Origin: an uncultured Eubacteriales bacterium | Lineage (GTDB): Bacteria; Bacillota; Clostridia; Oscillospirales; Oscillospiraceae | Assembly (NCBI GenBank): GCA_900545495.1 | Contig: UQZJ01000007.1 | Location: forward strand, 1-64,000 | Length of the DNA: 64,000 nucleotides | Reading direction: 5' to 3' | Part shown: piece by piece, positions 50,141 to 58,989 of the stretch | Layout of the letters: each line of letters starts with the position of its first letter | Numbering within the stretch: position 1 is the stretch's first letter | Notes under the pieces: generated by a model | Databases searched by the model: none | What the model was told of the DNA's origin: nothing | The model's input: only the letters and a program-made list of their open reading frames with translations | Made by a program: the position numbers and the translations under genes

Positions 50141-51370
50141 TTATGCCGTCCGTCTGCTCCATCGCTTTCTTGCCTGGAAGTCGGTCATCGTGCGCTCTTG
50201 TAGTGTGTTTTCTTCTGCCGGCAGCGGCTGCGCTTTGGCGATGCCCGCGTCGATCCTCGCCGCCGCCTGCCGCCGCATCTCCTCCGTGATGTGGGAGTAG
50301 GTGTTCAGCGTGGTGGCCGCGGAGACATGGCCCAGGATGGTGGACAGCGTCTTGATGTCCATTCCGTGGGCGAGGGCGTTGGTGGCGAAGGTGTGGCGGA
50401 GATCATGGAAGCGTACCCGTTCACAGCCCGCGTGGTCCAACAGCCTGTGCAGCCGCTGGCGCACCACCGAGGGCAGCAGAGGCGAATTCTCCTTCTTTGG
50501 TGACGGAAACAGCCATCTGGAAACATTCCTTTTCCGGTACTCTCTGAACACCTCCAGCACTTTGGGCGGCAGGAGCAGGGTGCGTACCGCCGCCTTTGTT
50601 TTCGGCTCAGTGATGACCAATTCCGAGCCTATGACCACCGCCTGCTTGCTGATTCGCAGTTCGCCCGTAGTCAAATTCAGCTCCTCCCATTGCAGGGCCG
50701 CCAGCTCTCCCAACCGCAGTCCTGTGGCAAATTCCAGCAGGAACAACTCATAATAGTTTTCCTCCTTCGCCTGGATCAGCAGCTTCTGCATGGACTCCCG
50801 CGAGAGGATATTCATTTCCCCTTTTCGGGCGGGCGGCAGCTTGCAGCCGGACGCCGGGTTCTGTGGAATCAGGTTCTCCGATACTGCCCGTTCCAGCGCC
50901 CGCCGGCACAGGCTGTGGATGTTGCGGAGCTGGGAGTCCGCCAGCCCCGTTTTACCGTCCGATTGGTCCGCACGCCCCTCCGTTTTCAGCCAGGCGAAGA
51001 ACTGCTGCATATCCTTCGCGGTCAGCCTGTTCAGCGGGATATGACCCAGTCCCGGGCTGATGTACAGCCGGAGATAGCCTTCGTAGATCCGCCGTGTGCC
51101 GGGACGGGCGGCGGGTCTGCTGTGCGTCTCATACCAGTACTCCATCCAGTCCCCGAAGGGCATATCCGCCCTGGTCCTCGGCGGCGCAGGCGGCGCGAGG
51201 GCGTCCTTCAGCGTTTTCAGCTTCTCCACACACTCAGATTTTGTTTTAGCCAGCACATTTTTCGTTTTCGGCAGACCCTTGTCATCGTAGCCGATGACCA
51301 CACGGCCCTCCCATCGGCCGTCCTTTCTCAGGCGGACAGTTCCTTCTCCATTTTTCCGTTTTCTTCCCAC
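50141..51370 (-). CDS. Tyrosine recombinase / integrase 2
   Basis: A 409-residue integrase. N-terminal arm domain 'NGEGTVRLRKDGRWEGRVV'; catalytic residues complete: Arg in 'FATGLRLGELAALQW', His-x-x-Arg in 'RVRFHDLRHTFATNAL', His in 'TILGHVSAATTL', Tyr in 'NTYSHITEE'. It ends with an extra basic tail ('FQARKRWSRRTA'). The GTG start at 51370 follows GGAGAGGAG and lies inside integrase 3, a 43-bp overlap that implies coupled translation. Two intact, different recombinases in one transcript are unusual. Confidence 0.93.
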   Translation of the reverse strand: MGRKRKNGEGTVRLRKDGRWEGRVVIGYDDKGLPKTKNVLAKTKSECVEKLKTLKDALAPPAPPRTRADMPFGDWMEYWYETHSRPAARPGTRRIYEGYLRLYISPGLGHIPLNRLTAKDMQQFFAWLKTEGRADQSDGKTGLADSQLRNIHSLCRRALERAVSENLIPQNPASGCKLPPARKGEMNILSRESMQKLLIQAKEENYYELFLLEFATGLRLGELAALQWEELNLTTGELRISKQAVVIGSELVITEPKTKAAVRTLLLPPKVLEVFREYRKRNVSRWLFPSPKKENSPLLPSVVRQRLHRLLDHAGCERVRFHDLRHTFATNALAHGMDIKTLSTILGHVSAATTLNTYSHITEEMRRQAAARIDAGIAKAQPLPAEENTLQERTMTDFQARKRWSRRTA

Positions 51371-52497
51371 GGTCTCAGCTCCTCTCCGAAAATGTCTGTG
51401 AGGAATTCCCCCACGATCTCCGCCGCCCGCCTCTGCATATCGCCGGTGGTGTGGGTGTAGGTATCCAGCGTGAATGCCGCTCTTGTATGGCCGAGGATCC
51501 CAGAGAGCGTTTTCACATCTACGCCGGAGGTCAGCGCATGGGTGGCGAAGGTGTGGCGCAGATCATGAAAGCGGATGTCAGGCAGTCCCGCCTGCTCCAG
51601 CAGCAGCTTCATGCGCCGGTAGACGGCATCCGGGGCGGTCGGCCGCTCCGGGCGGAGCAGGTCCGGGAATATCCAAGCTGTCTTCGCCGCCCGCTTTCTC
51701 TCCTTCAGCAGCACCGCAAGGCTGGGCGGCAGGGTGATCGTCCGTGTCCCCGCGTAGGTCTTGGTATCGCCTGTGGTAAGGCCCTTGCCCTTCTCCCGGC
51801 GCACCGTGCGGCAGACCTTTAAGCTTCCGCTTGCCGCATCAAAGTCCTCCCACCGCAGACCGCACAACTCGCCCCGCCGCAGGCCGGTGGTGAGCTCTGT
51901 GTAGAAGAGGTCATGCCATAGGGTGTCCTTCTGAATGACCTCCAGGAGGCGGTCGACCTGTTCCGCCGTCAGCACCTTCTTTTCCTGATAGCTGAACTTT
52001 GGCGGCGTCACCTCCTCCACTGGATTCCTCGGGATGAGCCGCGCCTGTGCCGCTGCTTTCAGGATTCCATGGAGCGTGGTATGGATGCGGCGGACCGTGC
52101 CGCTGGCCAGCTTCCGGGACAGCATATCATAAAACCGTTGGATGTCCGCCGCCTTGAGCTGCCCGATCCGTTTCTCTCCAAGGCAGGGACGGATATGGTT
52201 CTCGATGTAGCCGCGGTAACCATTCAGGGTACCGGGCCGCACCATCCCCTCCTTGCTCACCAGCCATTGGTCCAGCCACTCGGACAGGGTGAGCCTGCTC
52301 TGCTCCGTCAGGTCGACGCCCTGATAGGCGGTGATGCACTTCCGCAGCCTTGCGGTCAGTTCCTTTTGGGTGTCGGCGTAGACATAGCGGAAGATGGAGT
52401 CGCCGTTGTCCTTGTGTCCCACTACGATGCGGCCCTCCCATCGGCCATCCTCCCGCTTGCGCACCATGCCGTCACCGGATGGTCTTCGTTTTGCCAT
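51328..52497 (-). CDS. Tyrosine recombinase / integrase 3
   Basis: A 389-residue integrase upstream of and overlapping integrase 2. N-terminal 'SGDGMVRKREDGRWEGRIV' shows common descent with the other two, but the sequences differ throughout. Catalytic residues are complete: Arg in 'LTTGLRRGELCGLRW', His-x-x-Arg in 'DIRFHDLRHTFATHAL', His in 'GILGHTRAAFTL', Tyr in 'DTYTHTTGD'. CGGAGGTG precedes ATG 52497. The tandem pair resembles mobile elements that need two recombinases, or two elements inserted one in another. Confidence 0.93.
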   Translation of the reverse strand: MAKRRPSGDGMVRKREDGRWEGRIVVGHKDNGDSIFRYVYADTQKELTARLRKCITAYQGVDLTEQSRLTLSEWLDQWLVSKEGMVRPGTLNGYRGYIENHIRPCLGEKRIGQLKAADIQRFYDMLSRKLASGTVRRIHTTLHGILKAAAQARLIPRNPVEEVTPPKFSYQEKKVLTAEQVDRLLEVIQKDTLWHDLFYTELTTGLRRGELCGLRWEDFDAASGSLKVCRTVRREKGKGLTTGDTKTYAGTRTITLPPSLAVLLKERKRAAKTAWIFPDLLRPERPTAPDAVYRRMKLLLEQAGLPDIRFHDLRHTFATHALTSGVDVKTLSGILGHTRAAFTLDTYTHTTGDMQRRAAEIVGEFLTDIFGEELRPWEENGKMEKELSA

Positions 52498-52523
52498 GTG
52501 ATTTCACCTCCGAGGTTTTTTCT

Positions 52524-52697
52524 TTGATTAGGCGCAGCAGCTCCTGCGTGGCCTGAGGGTTATTCTGTAAACACACAATACCGAAGACGCGGAGAGAAAG
52601 CGAGTGGAATCCCCAGAGTCGGCGCAAGTTCTACGAAAGCAACAATCCGACCACGCCATCCTCTCCCACGATCCAGCTTTACTTCGGGCCTAATCAA
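52524..52697. repeat. Short inverted repeat around the gap before integrase 3
   Basis: TTGATTAGGC (52524-52533) and its reverse complement GCCTAATCAA (52688-52697) frame the 190-bp gap between integrase 3 and the RHH gene. On the plus strand the interior holds coding-like text ('PQSRRKFYESNNPTTP') without a start, perhaps a remnant of another gene. Confidence 0.35.
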
Positions 52698-53109
52698 AAT
52701 CCGGCAGCATCTGCTGGATGTCCTGGGCATCCTCAAACCTGATCTGCCCGTTGGTGCGCTTGACCTCGTCCGTCACATAGCCGCGCAGGGCGCGGCGGTC
52801 CTCCATAGCGTCGCCGAAGTGTGCGGCGATGGTGTGGGCCATGATGCCCTGCTCCACCGCGCACTTGAACAGGAGGCTGTTGGTGCGATTGGCACTGTCC
52901 GCCACGATCCCTCGCAGCGTCGCTGTCAGCGCGTTGGAGAGGTACTCGCTTGCATCCTCCGCGCCCAGGTAGCCCATGTAGAAGTGCAGCGACTTCTCGA
53001 TGAACTCGCTGCGGCTTTTACAGTTGGCAGTTTCCAGCCAGCCGTCCATGCGGCGGATCGTCGAGGGTCTGAGCCAAGCGGGGATCCGCGTCTTATTTTC
53101 GTGTTCCAT
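52690..53109 (-). CDS. Ribbon-helix-helix-like DNA-binding protein
   Basis: A 139-residue protein. The N-terminal 45 residues look like a ribbon-helix-helix domain ('TRIPAWLRPSTIRRMDGWLE', 'NCKSRSEFIEKSLHFYM'). The rest is helical ('ALTATLRGIVADSANRTNS') and ends acidic. Such proteins in integrative elements act as relaxosome accessories or as repressors. AAAGGAG precedes the ATG. It is oriented with the integrases and stands beside a 590-bp gene-free region. Confidence 0.7.
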   Translation of the reverse strand: MEHENKTRIPAWLRPSTIRRMDGWLETANCKSRSEFIEKSLHFYMGYLGAEDASEYLSNALTATLRGIVADSANRTNSLLFKCAVEQGIMAHTIAAHFGDAMEDRRALRGYVTDEVKRTNGQIRFEDAQDIQQMLPDFD

Positions 53110-53702
53110 ATTGTTTTCTCCTTTTTCTCTGGTGTGACACCGCGCAAACCCGCACGGTGTCTGGATCTTTCGTCCTTTCGACCACCTGAGACCCGCAAGA
53201 AGTCCTAAACCGACCTCGGAGCGGTGTCCTCGGAAAGCCCCGCACTGCGGGGCTTTGTGGGCGAGAGGGGTCGCTTTGCGACCACCTCTCTTTATCTTGT
53301 GCTTTTATCGAACAGGCAGATTTCTGGCTCATCCCCCCGTAGTTGGGGTGAAAGGTAGGGCAAACAGTGCCGATGCCTGTCCAGGGTGTGGGGATGCCGC
53401 CACCGCCCCTAAAGCCGTGCGCAGCAGCTTTAAGAGGGTAAATCTGATGCGGCTGCGATGGGGAGGTGTCCGTACCCGTGAGCTGTGTTTCGCGTTGCCA
53501 AAGAACCCCGGGCCGGGTGTCACGGGCGCGCATTTTCCGTTTTATGCCTGCCGCCGCAGGTCTATTGATGCCGCAGTCTTCGCGCCCAAAAAGCAGCAAA
53601 TTCCGCGTCAGCGAGACGGGGGTGGTATCACTACCCTCGGCGTGGGCCGCGTGCTCCCGAAACCCTGTGCGGCCACGGGTCAGGAGGGCGTATTTTGCCG
53701 TT
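53110..53702 (-). other. Gene-poor GC-rich region of the mobile element, possible oriT or leader
   Basis: Nearly 600 bp between the RHH gene and the HTH gene with no start-codon-supported gene. A related motif occurs twice on the minus strand: GCATAAAACGGAAAATGCG (53547-53529) and GCGTAAAACGGCAAAATACG (53707-53688), the latter straddling the HTH stop codon. One minus-strand frame stays open across most of it ('TRGRTGFREHAAHAEGSD'), but in GC-rich DNA this is weak evidence. Its place beside an RHH protein would suit an origin of transfer or a regulatory leader; neither is shown. Confidence 0.4.
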
Positions 53703-54155
53703 TTACGCGCTCTGCTCTCCCGCTGCCGGAATGAATGCGGCGCCCAGCTGTTCGGCCCTTGCCTGTGCCCGCTGCCGTTCCATGGCTTGTCCCGCTTTCT
53801 CCAGCTGACGCTCATAGCAGAGGGCGAGGGCATTCTTGATCGGCAGGATGGTGTACCTGAGACAGCCGTTGCGCTTGAGACCGTCCCTGGTGATGATCTC
53901 CGTCCGCTCTGTTCGAATGAGACCGTGCTCCTCCAGTGCGGCAACATACTTTGCCACGGTGTTGACCGAGATACCCAGCTTCCTTGCGATGGTGGGATAG
54001 CTGACAAAGCACTGGTAGGTTCGTCGATCCTCAATGCGGAGCAGATAGGCGTAGATGTTGATCTCCATGTGGTGCAGTCCCAGATCAAAAATGGCGTTGG
54101 GGAGGGGAAAATAATTTTTGATCGTGTCCTTCTTCACATAGGGCGTATTCAGCAT
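53703..54155 (-). CDS. Winged-helix replication/regulatory protein of the element
   Basis: A 150-residue protein with an HTH of the replication-initiator/helix-turn-helix-36 type: 'NYFPLPNAIFDLGLHHMEIN' followed by 'SYPTIARKLGISVNTVAKYV' and 'LEEHGLIRTERTEIITRDG'. This arrangement is common in small regulators of Firmicute integrative elements and plasmids. ATG 54155 follows AAAGGGG and overlaps the excisionase gene by 7 bp, so both are one transcript. The C-terminus is alanine/arginine-rich ('MERQRAQARAEQLGAAF'). Confidence 0.75.
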   Translation of the reverse strand: MLNTPYVKKDTIKNYFPLPNAIFDLGLHHMEINIYAYLLRIEDRRTYQCFVSYPTIARKLGISVNTVAKYVAALEEHGLIRTERTEIITRDGLKRNGCLRYTILPIKNALALCYERQLEKAGQAMERQRAQARAEQLGAAFIPAAGEQSA

Positions 54156-54364
54156 TCCGATGCCCCTTTCGTGTGCGCGGTGATCCATTTCCGCAGCTCC
54201 TCCTTTGGAACGACGATGCGCTTGCCGATCCGCAGAGAGGGAAAGTCTGCCTCCTGAATGAGTTCATAGACGCTGGAGTCCGAGACTCCCATGAGATCCA
54301 CCAGCTGCTTCACATTCAGCAGCAGGGGCAGTTCATCATAGCTGGTATAAATGCTTTTCTTCAA
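54149..54364 (-). CDS. xis: Excisionase-type HTH protein
   Basis: A 71-residue protein with the MerR-like HTH of excisionases: 'LPLLLNVKQLVDLMGVSDSS', 'VYELIQEADFPSLRIGKRIV', 'VPKEELRKWITAH'. Such proteins bend DNA and steer integrases toward excision. The start is TTG 54364 because AAGGAGGA sits six bases ahead; the longer frame to 54436 would translate a tRNA D-arm-like stretch and has no ribosome site. It is the first gene of the minus-strand element operon that ends with the two integrases. Confidence 0.85.
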   Translation of the reverse strand: MKKSIYTSYDELPLLLNVKQLVDLMGVSDSSVYELIQEADFPSLRIGKRIVVPKEELRKWITAHTKGASEC

Positions 54365-54669
54365 ATCGTGTCCTCCTTGCAGCTTTGTCGGTAGAGCGTA
54401 TTCAGTTTTTGTCGGTAATGTGTCTTTCAATCTCACCCCCCTATGTTTTTTCTCTGCTGTACGCCGCGCCCTCGCTCCGTTGGTGCGCTCCCCCTTCGCG
54501 GGATCGTGGCGTCACTTCGCCCGGAGCATCCAAGCTGCGGCGGCAGGGATTCACTTTTCAAGGTTCCGAAAATAATGGTTGACATATCTGTCCCAATAGA
54601 TTAGACTTATTTCATAAAACCTGTTTCCTGCGTCTACTTCTGGGCATACTATAACACGTCAAAACCCTG
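54365..54669. other. Control region between divergent xis and CxxC-protein genes
   Basis: About 300 bp without a gene. It holds a tRNA D-arm-like string GTCGGTAGAGCG (54386-54397), a TTGACA (54579-54584)/TAGACT (54602-54607) promoter-like pair on plus, and the operator-like half ATTAGACTTAT (54600-54610). Confidence 0.45.
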
Positions 54670-54711
54670 TTGTCAAGTCTTAGCGAAAGCAGTATATTTC
54701 ATTAGTCTAAT
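54670..54711 (+). promoter_or_regulatory. Promoter with ATTAG-T-CTAAT operator
   Basis: TTGTCA (54670-54675), 17-bp spacer, TATATT (54693-54698), then the perfect palindrome ATTAGTCTAAT (54701-54711) at the expected start point. A near copy in the other orientation, ATTAGACTTAT, is at 54600-54610. The layout suggests a repressor site. Confidence 0.6.
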
Positions 54712-54727
54712 TTAAGGAGTACACATT

Positions 54728-55693
54728 ATGCCAGACTATATTTTTAAAACCTACATCGACGGCGGCAGGGAGTACTACGAGTACACCGATGCGGCGGACA
54801 GAGAGCAGACCATAAAAAAAGACTTTCCGTTTCCGGAAAGTCTGATGAGTCTGCTGTATATGGATATCTGGGAGCTGGAGCCCATCACCAAAAGGATGGA
54901 CAAAGCCTTGCTGGCTTTTTACCAGTCCGGCGCCAAGGATGACCTGCAGGTCGTAGCAGCAGGACTGGACGAGCTTGCATCCCGACACGTCTATTTTGAG
55001 CTGCTGCGGCTGGACTGGCTGGAGCGGCTGGATATGGTAGACAGTACCGCGCCCAGAGATTTTCAGGACTTGCTGCCCCACAAGAAGATTTCCCATCTCT
55101 GCAGCAGCATCGACACCATGCAGAAGCAGATCAAGGGGCTGATCGCGCAGGTGCTGGACATGGACGGCGAGAAGAAATCCGTATCCGAGAAGATGGTGGC
55201 CTACTACAACGCCGAGGGCGGCGACACGCTGAACACCTTTCAGTTCCAGCCCCAGTCCATGAGCTTTGAGGTCATCGACCGTAAGATCTTTGCCGAGGTG
55301 CTCTATCCCAGGGACATCTACGACCTCATTGATTTCCATGTGCGGGAGTGCGTGAAGCGGGAGGTGAAAATGCGGGTATGCAAGAACTGCCTGCGCTACT
55401 TCGCCGTGACGGGCAAGGCCAGCACGGAGTACTGCGGCCGGGTCTGCGACAGCAAGGGCCGCACCTGCCGGGAGATGGGGGCCATCCACACATGGACGCA
55501 GCGCAAGCAGGGCGACGAGGTGTTCAAGGAATACCGCAGGGAGTACAAAAAGCGTTTCGCCCGCATCAATGCCGGCAGGCTGACCAAGAGTGCATTCTAC
55601 GCCTGGAGCGAGGAAGCCAGAAAGAAAAAAGAGGACTGCGACAGCGGCGTGATCTCGCCGGAGGAGTTCTCCCACTGGCTGAAGGAGTCGTGA
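54728..55693 (+). CDS. CxxC-motif protein of mobile elements, function unknown
   Basis: A 321-residue soluble protein. The N-terminal ~190 residues are helical with no recognisable motif; residues ~215-265 hold a zinc-ribbon-like cluster 'MRVCKNCLRYFAVTGKASTE' followed by 'YCGRVCDSKGRTCREMG'. The C-terminus is strongly charged ('RREYKKRFARINAGRLTKS'). It resembles hypothetical proteins (of the DUF6076 sort) that recur in Clostridia next to integrases, but I cannot confirm the family. AAGGAG precedes the ATG. It diverges from the excisionase operon and has its own operator-bearing promoter. Confidence 0.7.
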   Translation: MPDYIFKTYIDGGREYYEYTDAADREQTIKKDFPFPESLMSLLYMDIWELEPITKRMDKALLAFYQSGAKDDLQVVAAGLDELASRHVYFELLRLDWLERLDMVDSTAPRDFQDLLPHKKISHLCSSIDTMQKQIKGLIAQVLDMDGEKKSVSEKMVAYYNAEGGDTLNTFQFQPQSMSFEVIDRKIFAEVLYPRDIYDLIDFHVRECVKREVKMRVCKNCLRYFAVTGKASTEYCGRVCDSKGRTCREMGAIHTWTQRKQGDEVFKEYRREYKKRFARINAGRLTKSAFYAWSEEARKKKEDCDSGVISPEEFSHWLKES

Positions 55694-55748
55694 GAAAGAG
55701 ATGCCGCTATTGGGCGGAGATGGTTCCGGAGATGCAGCCCTATCTTGC

Positions 55749-56249
55749 TTATGGTTCATTCTCCGCCCGCTTTCGCAAGAGGGACAAGCCCAAAAAGCAG
55801 AGTGCAGAGAAGGCGATGCCGCAAAGAATGTATGTCCCATTAAAGAACAGCAGGTTGACTGCGTACCGCATGGGCATCCGTGTAAAGAGTACCGCATACG
55901 GTTCGACCCTTCCGATCGCCTCCATGACCGCTGTGACACGGAAGGGACTGATCCCGCACAGATACGCGCCGAGGAAATACAATGTCAGCTTCTCGACAAC
56001 GGCAGGAAGCAGGAGTCCGAGTAAATAAAACCACGGTTTTTGCTTCTTGCAACACTTCCACAGATACAGTGCCCCAAAGCAGTACGGCAGCAGTGCAAGG
56101 CAGATGCCCTGCGCGGTCAGGTGCAGATGCAGCCCACATACAAGAAAGGCCATCCGAATCAAAAGGTATCCGCCGAGAATGATCAGCCAGCAGATCAGCA
56201 GGGATCTCAAGTTGAGTTTCCCATGTGTGGTTGCTTCATTGTTGTACAT
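55749..56249 (-). CDS. Small membrane protein of the ABC module
   Basis: A 166-residue protein with about five hydrophobic spans ('LLICWLIILGGYLLIRMAFL', 'GICLALLPYCFGALYLW', 'FYLLGLLLPAVVEKL' and a C-terminal 'CGIAFSALCFLGLSLL'). It starts 13 bp after the FtsX-like permease gene with AAGGAGG ahead, so it is the last gene of the ABC operon. I do not recognise it; similar small proteins occur behind Bce-type transporters and in immunity clusters. Confidence 0.6.
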   Translation of the reverse strand: MYNNEATTHGKLNLRSLLICWLIILGGYLLIRMAFLVCGLHLHLTAQGICLALLPYCFGALYLWKCCKKQKPWFYLLGLLLPAVVEKLTLYFLGAYLCGISPFRVTAVMEAIGRVEPYAVLFTRMPMRYAVNLLFFNGTYILCGIAFSALCFLGLSLLRKRAENEP

Positions 56250-56262
56250 ATTCTTTTCCTCC

Positions 56263-58989
56263 TTACAGATTCTCGCTTTTCAAGGCGTCGATGGGATTGT
56301 CCTTTTTCACTTTCCTCATTGCGTACATCATGGTGGCGAATACGACCAGAAACACGCTCAGTACGGCGATGCCGATGGCCGCCCACGGCAGATGGAAGGA
56401 GGTTTCATAGGCCGTTGTGACTGCGCGGTAGATGAGATATGTAATGCCGCAGGACACCGGCAAGCCGAGAAGCAGCGCCTTGGAGCCGTACAGCAGGCAC
56501 TCGTAGTTCATCATCCTGCGGAAGCCCTTTTGCGTCATGCCCACCGATTTCAGCATGGCAAACTCCCGGCGGCGCAGGCTGATATTCGTGGAGATCGTAT
56601 TGAACACATTGGCCGCGGCAATCAGGGAGATCAGCACGATAAAGCCGTAGGCAAATACTCGGATAATGGTCACAACATTCCGGTTTGTCTCGGCGTTTGC
56701 GGCGTAGTCGAAAAGCTGCCGGCTGCTGAGACCGTTTTCTGTCAGCACGGTCGCCAGATTTTCAAAGCTCGCGGTGTGATTGCTCGATGTGAGGAAATAC
56801 TCTGTATTACGGAATTGATTCAGCGCCGCCTCGGGAACCACGCTCTCCAGCATGCTGTACGGATAGATCATATTGATGGCCACCGGCGTGCTGCGGCTGA
56901 CAAAGAACGGAGCTTCCTCAATGGTTTTTTCGGACCGCAGCGTGTATTTTGCAAAGGATTCCTCATAGGGCAGCTCGATGATGTCGTTCTCGTTGTCTCT
57001 GTTTTGATAGAGGACGACCTTATTGCCGTTCTCATCGATCCGGCTGTCTTTTCTGTAATATCCGTCGATCTCTACATAGTAAAGGCCCTCAATCACGCAC
57101 CCATCGCCCTGGAGCGAGTCCAGCGTGACATACTTCTCAAGCCGGCGGTCAAGCTCAATGTTGCGATCCAGAGCAAGGCCCAGGGGCTTGTCCCGGTCAT
57201 AGTAATCCGCTTCCTTCAGGTTGTACTTTTCCAGTAACCTGTTGAACTCTGCGCCCGCAACAAAGTACAGATAACCGGAGATGCCAAGCTCCTTCGGCGC
57301 TGCGTCCTCACGCTCCATGCCGAAGTTGGAAAAACGGTCGGCAAACATTGCCGTGACATATTCGCGGGAGATATCGCCCTGCAAAAACTGTTTCTTGGTA
57401 TAGGTACCTCCGGTGACATTCTGCTCGGAGAAAAGCAGATCCAGAAGCTCATCGGGCGTCATGGCGGCGGAAGCGTCCGACTCTGCCGCATAGATCAGGT
57501 CGAATTGATCGGAGGCCAACCCTCCCTCAGCGGATTCCATCATGTAGTCGGTGAACGCCGCCGCAGAAACAAAGAGGACGATGCTCATAAAGAGACTGAC
57601 AACGGTGGTTCTGTATTTTTCCCGGTTGCGCTTATAGTGCTTGCCGGCAAGGACGCCGGGGAGTCCGAACAGCTTGTAGGCGAGCTTTGAGGTTCGGACG
57701 GGTCTGCCGCTTACCTTGATGTCCATGCTCTGGCGGATCGCCTCCACGGCGGAAACTCTGGTTGCCCTTTTTGAGGGAATCCATGCCGAGATCAGAACCG
57801 TGACCAGTGCAATGACCGCAGCAATGACGACAGCCTGCCACGACACGCAAATTCGCATGGGAATGTCCGCACGGACGATGGAGGAGAATTTATCTCCGAT
57901 CAGGAGGAGCGTTATGCCGATACCGCCGATACCCACCAGAATGCCCAGTGGGATGCCGACGGCACTGACTGCCAGCGCCTCAAACAGCACCATTCTTCGA
58001 AGCTGCTTTTTTGTGGCGCCCACCGAGGACAGCAGGCCGAATTGCCTTGTCCGCTCCGAAACAGAAATGGAGAATGCGTTATAGATGAGCGATACAGAGC
58101 CGAACACGATCAGCGCGATGATGATGGCGGCAAGGCTGTAAAACGCGGTGAGGAAAGAATCAAAGCGGGCCGTGCCGGAATACAGTAGGACCTTTGTATT
58201 GTAGGCATAGCGATACTCTTGCGTATAGCCCATTTCCTTCATGAAGTCATACACCCCGGCGGGCTTGTGCAGCTTGAAATAACAATGGATTGGAGACTGT
58301 TCGGCGGATTTGGGATCCGCTGCCGTAAGCGCTGTGTACCCGGGCGCGGAATAGTCCTCAAAGGTAGGCCTTTCATAGATACCGACCACCGTATAGGTTC
58401 TCGGTTCGGTGTTTTCGAGCCTTTCGCCGCTCATAATCTCCACCTGCGTTTCGCTGTCATAGGTGTATACGGGCGTGTCCTGTCCCAGCCTCCGGCCGTC
58501 AAGTGTCCTGTCCCCCACATCAAGCGTGACGGTGTCGCCGAGCGTATAATTCACCTTGCCGTTTGATGTCAGGTGCTCCGGCAGAATAATTTCCGTGGAG
58601 TCCTTCGGCAGCGTACCTAAAATGAGATGCACCGGCATTGTCTTAAAATAGCCGGAGGCCACATCGCCGCCAAGCACATACAGATAGGGCTTGCGCTCAT
58701 TGGCGCTGTCGATCTTCGCGTAACCCAGAACCTGCGCGTAGGCTGCGGAGGAAACCCTGTCGGAATCGCGGATATCCTCATAGTCCTTATATGCGGCGTC
58801 ATAAACCGCTCCGTACCAGTCCCCGTCGATGTGGATCGCACAACGCAGCACGAAATTCTGCATACTGGAGACAAGGGTCGTGGACGCGCAGATCATCGCC
58901 GCCGAGAGCATAATGCCGATGATCGTGACGATGGTTCTCGTCCTGTTTTTCTTCAGGCTCTCTAAGGTTACCTTGTTGAAAACATTCAT
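56263..58989 (-). CDS. FtsX-like ABC permease
   Basis: A 908-residue permease of the MacB/FtsX type with about ten membrane spans: one at the N-terminus ('IVTIIGIMLSAAMICASTTL'), three around residues 280-400, one near 460-490 and three to four at the C-terminus. Large external loops follow the first span and lie between the two halves (about 500-720). Both FtsX repeats are visible ('LLSSVGATKKQLRRMVLFEA', 'MLKSVGMTQKGFRRMMNYEC'). Such proteins export or sense antimicrobial peptides, or drive cell-envelope enzymes, using the partner ATPase. The start overlaps the ATPase stop by four bases. Confidence 0.9.
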   Translation of the reverse strand: MNVFNKVTLESLKKNRTRTIVTIIGIMLSAAMICASTTLVSSMQNFVLRCAIHIDGDWYGAVYDAAYKDYEDIRDSDRVSSAAYAQVLGYAKIDSANERKPYLYVLGGDVASGYFKTMPVHLILGTLPKDSTEIILPEHLTSNGKVNYTLGDTVTLDVGDRTLDGRRLGQDTPVYTYDSETQVEIMSGERLENTEPRTYTVVGIYERPTFEDYSAPGYTALTAADPKSAEQSPIHCYFKLHKPAGVYDFMKEMGYTQEYRYAYNTKVLLYSGTARFDSFLTAFYSLAAIIIALIVFGSVSLIYNAFSISVSERTRQFGLLSSVGATKKQLRRMVLFEALAVSAVGIPLGILVGIGGIGITLLLIGDKFSSIVRADIPMRICVSWQAVVIAAVIALVTVLISAWIPSKRATRVSAVEAIRQSMDIKVSGRPVRTSKLAYKLFGLPGVLAGKHYKRNREKYRTTVVSLFMSIVLFVSAAAFTDYMMESAEGGLASDQFDLIYAAESDASAAMTPDELLDLLFSEQNVTGGTYTKKQFLQGDISREYVTAMFADRFSNFGMEREDAAPKELGISGYLYFVAGAEFNRLLEKYNLKEADYYDRDKPLGLALDRNIELDRRLEKYVTLDSLQGDGCVIEGLYYVEIDGYYRKDSRIDENGNKVVLYQNRDNENDIIELPYEESFAKYTLRSEKTIEEAPFFVSRSTPVAINMIYPYSMLESVVPEAALNQFRNTEYFLTSSNHTASFENLATVLTENGLSSRQLFDYAANAETNRNVVTIIRVFAYGFIVLISLIAAANVFNTISTNISLRRREFAMLKSVGMTQKGFRRMMNYECLLYGSKALLLGLPVSCGITYLIYRAVTTAYETSFHLPWAAIGIAVLSVFLVVFATMMYAMRKVKKDNPIDALKSENL

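Noticed and set aside
49934..50203. Small plus-strand frame in the AT-rich gap
   Set aside because: No ribosome site, crosses the integrase terminator and runs antisense into the integrase gene.
52531..52541. CAGCAGCTCC identical to the tRNA-Thr 3' end as a second attachment site
   Set aside because: Only ten bases match, they are low-complexity CAG/CTC codon-like sequence, and flanks do not extend the match.
53093..53702. Long minus-strand open frame across the gene-poor element region
   Set aside because: It begins inside the HTH gene in another frame, lacks a start with ribosome site and has an improbable Pro/Arg/Thr-rich product; kept only as an uncertain note.
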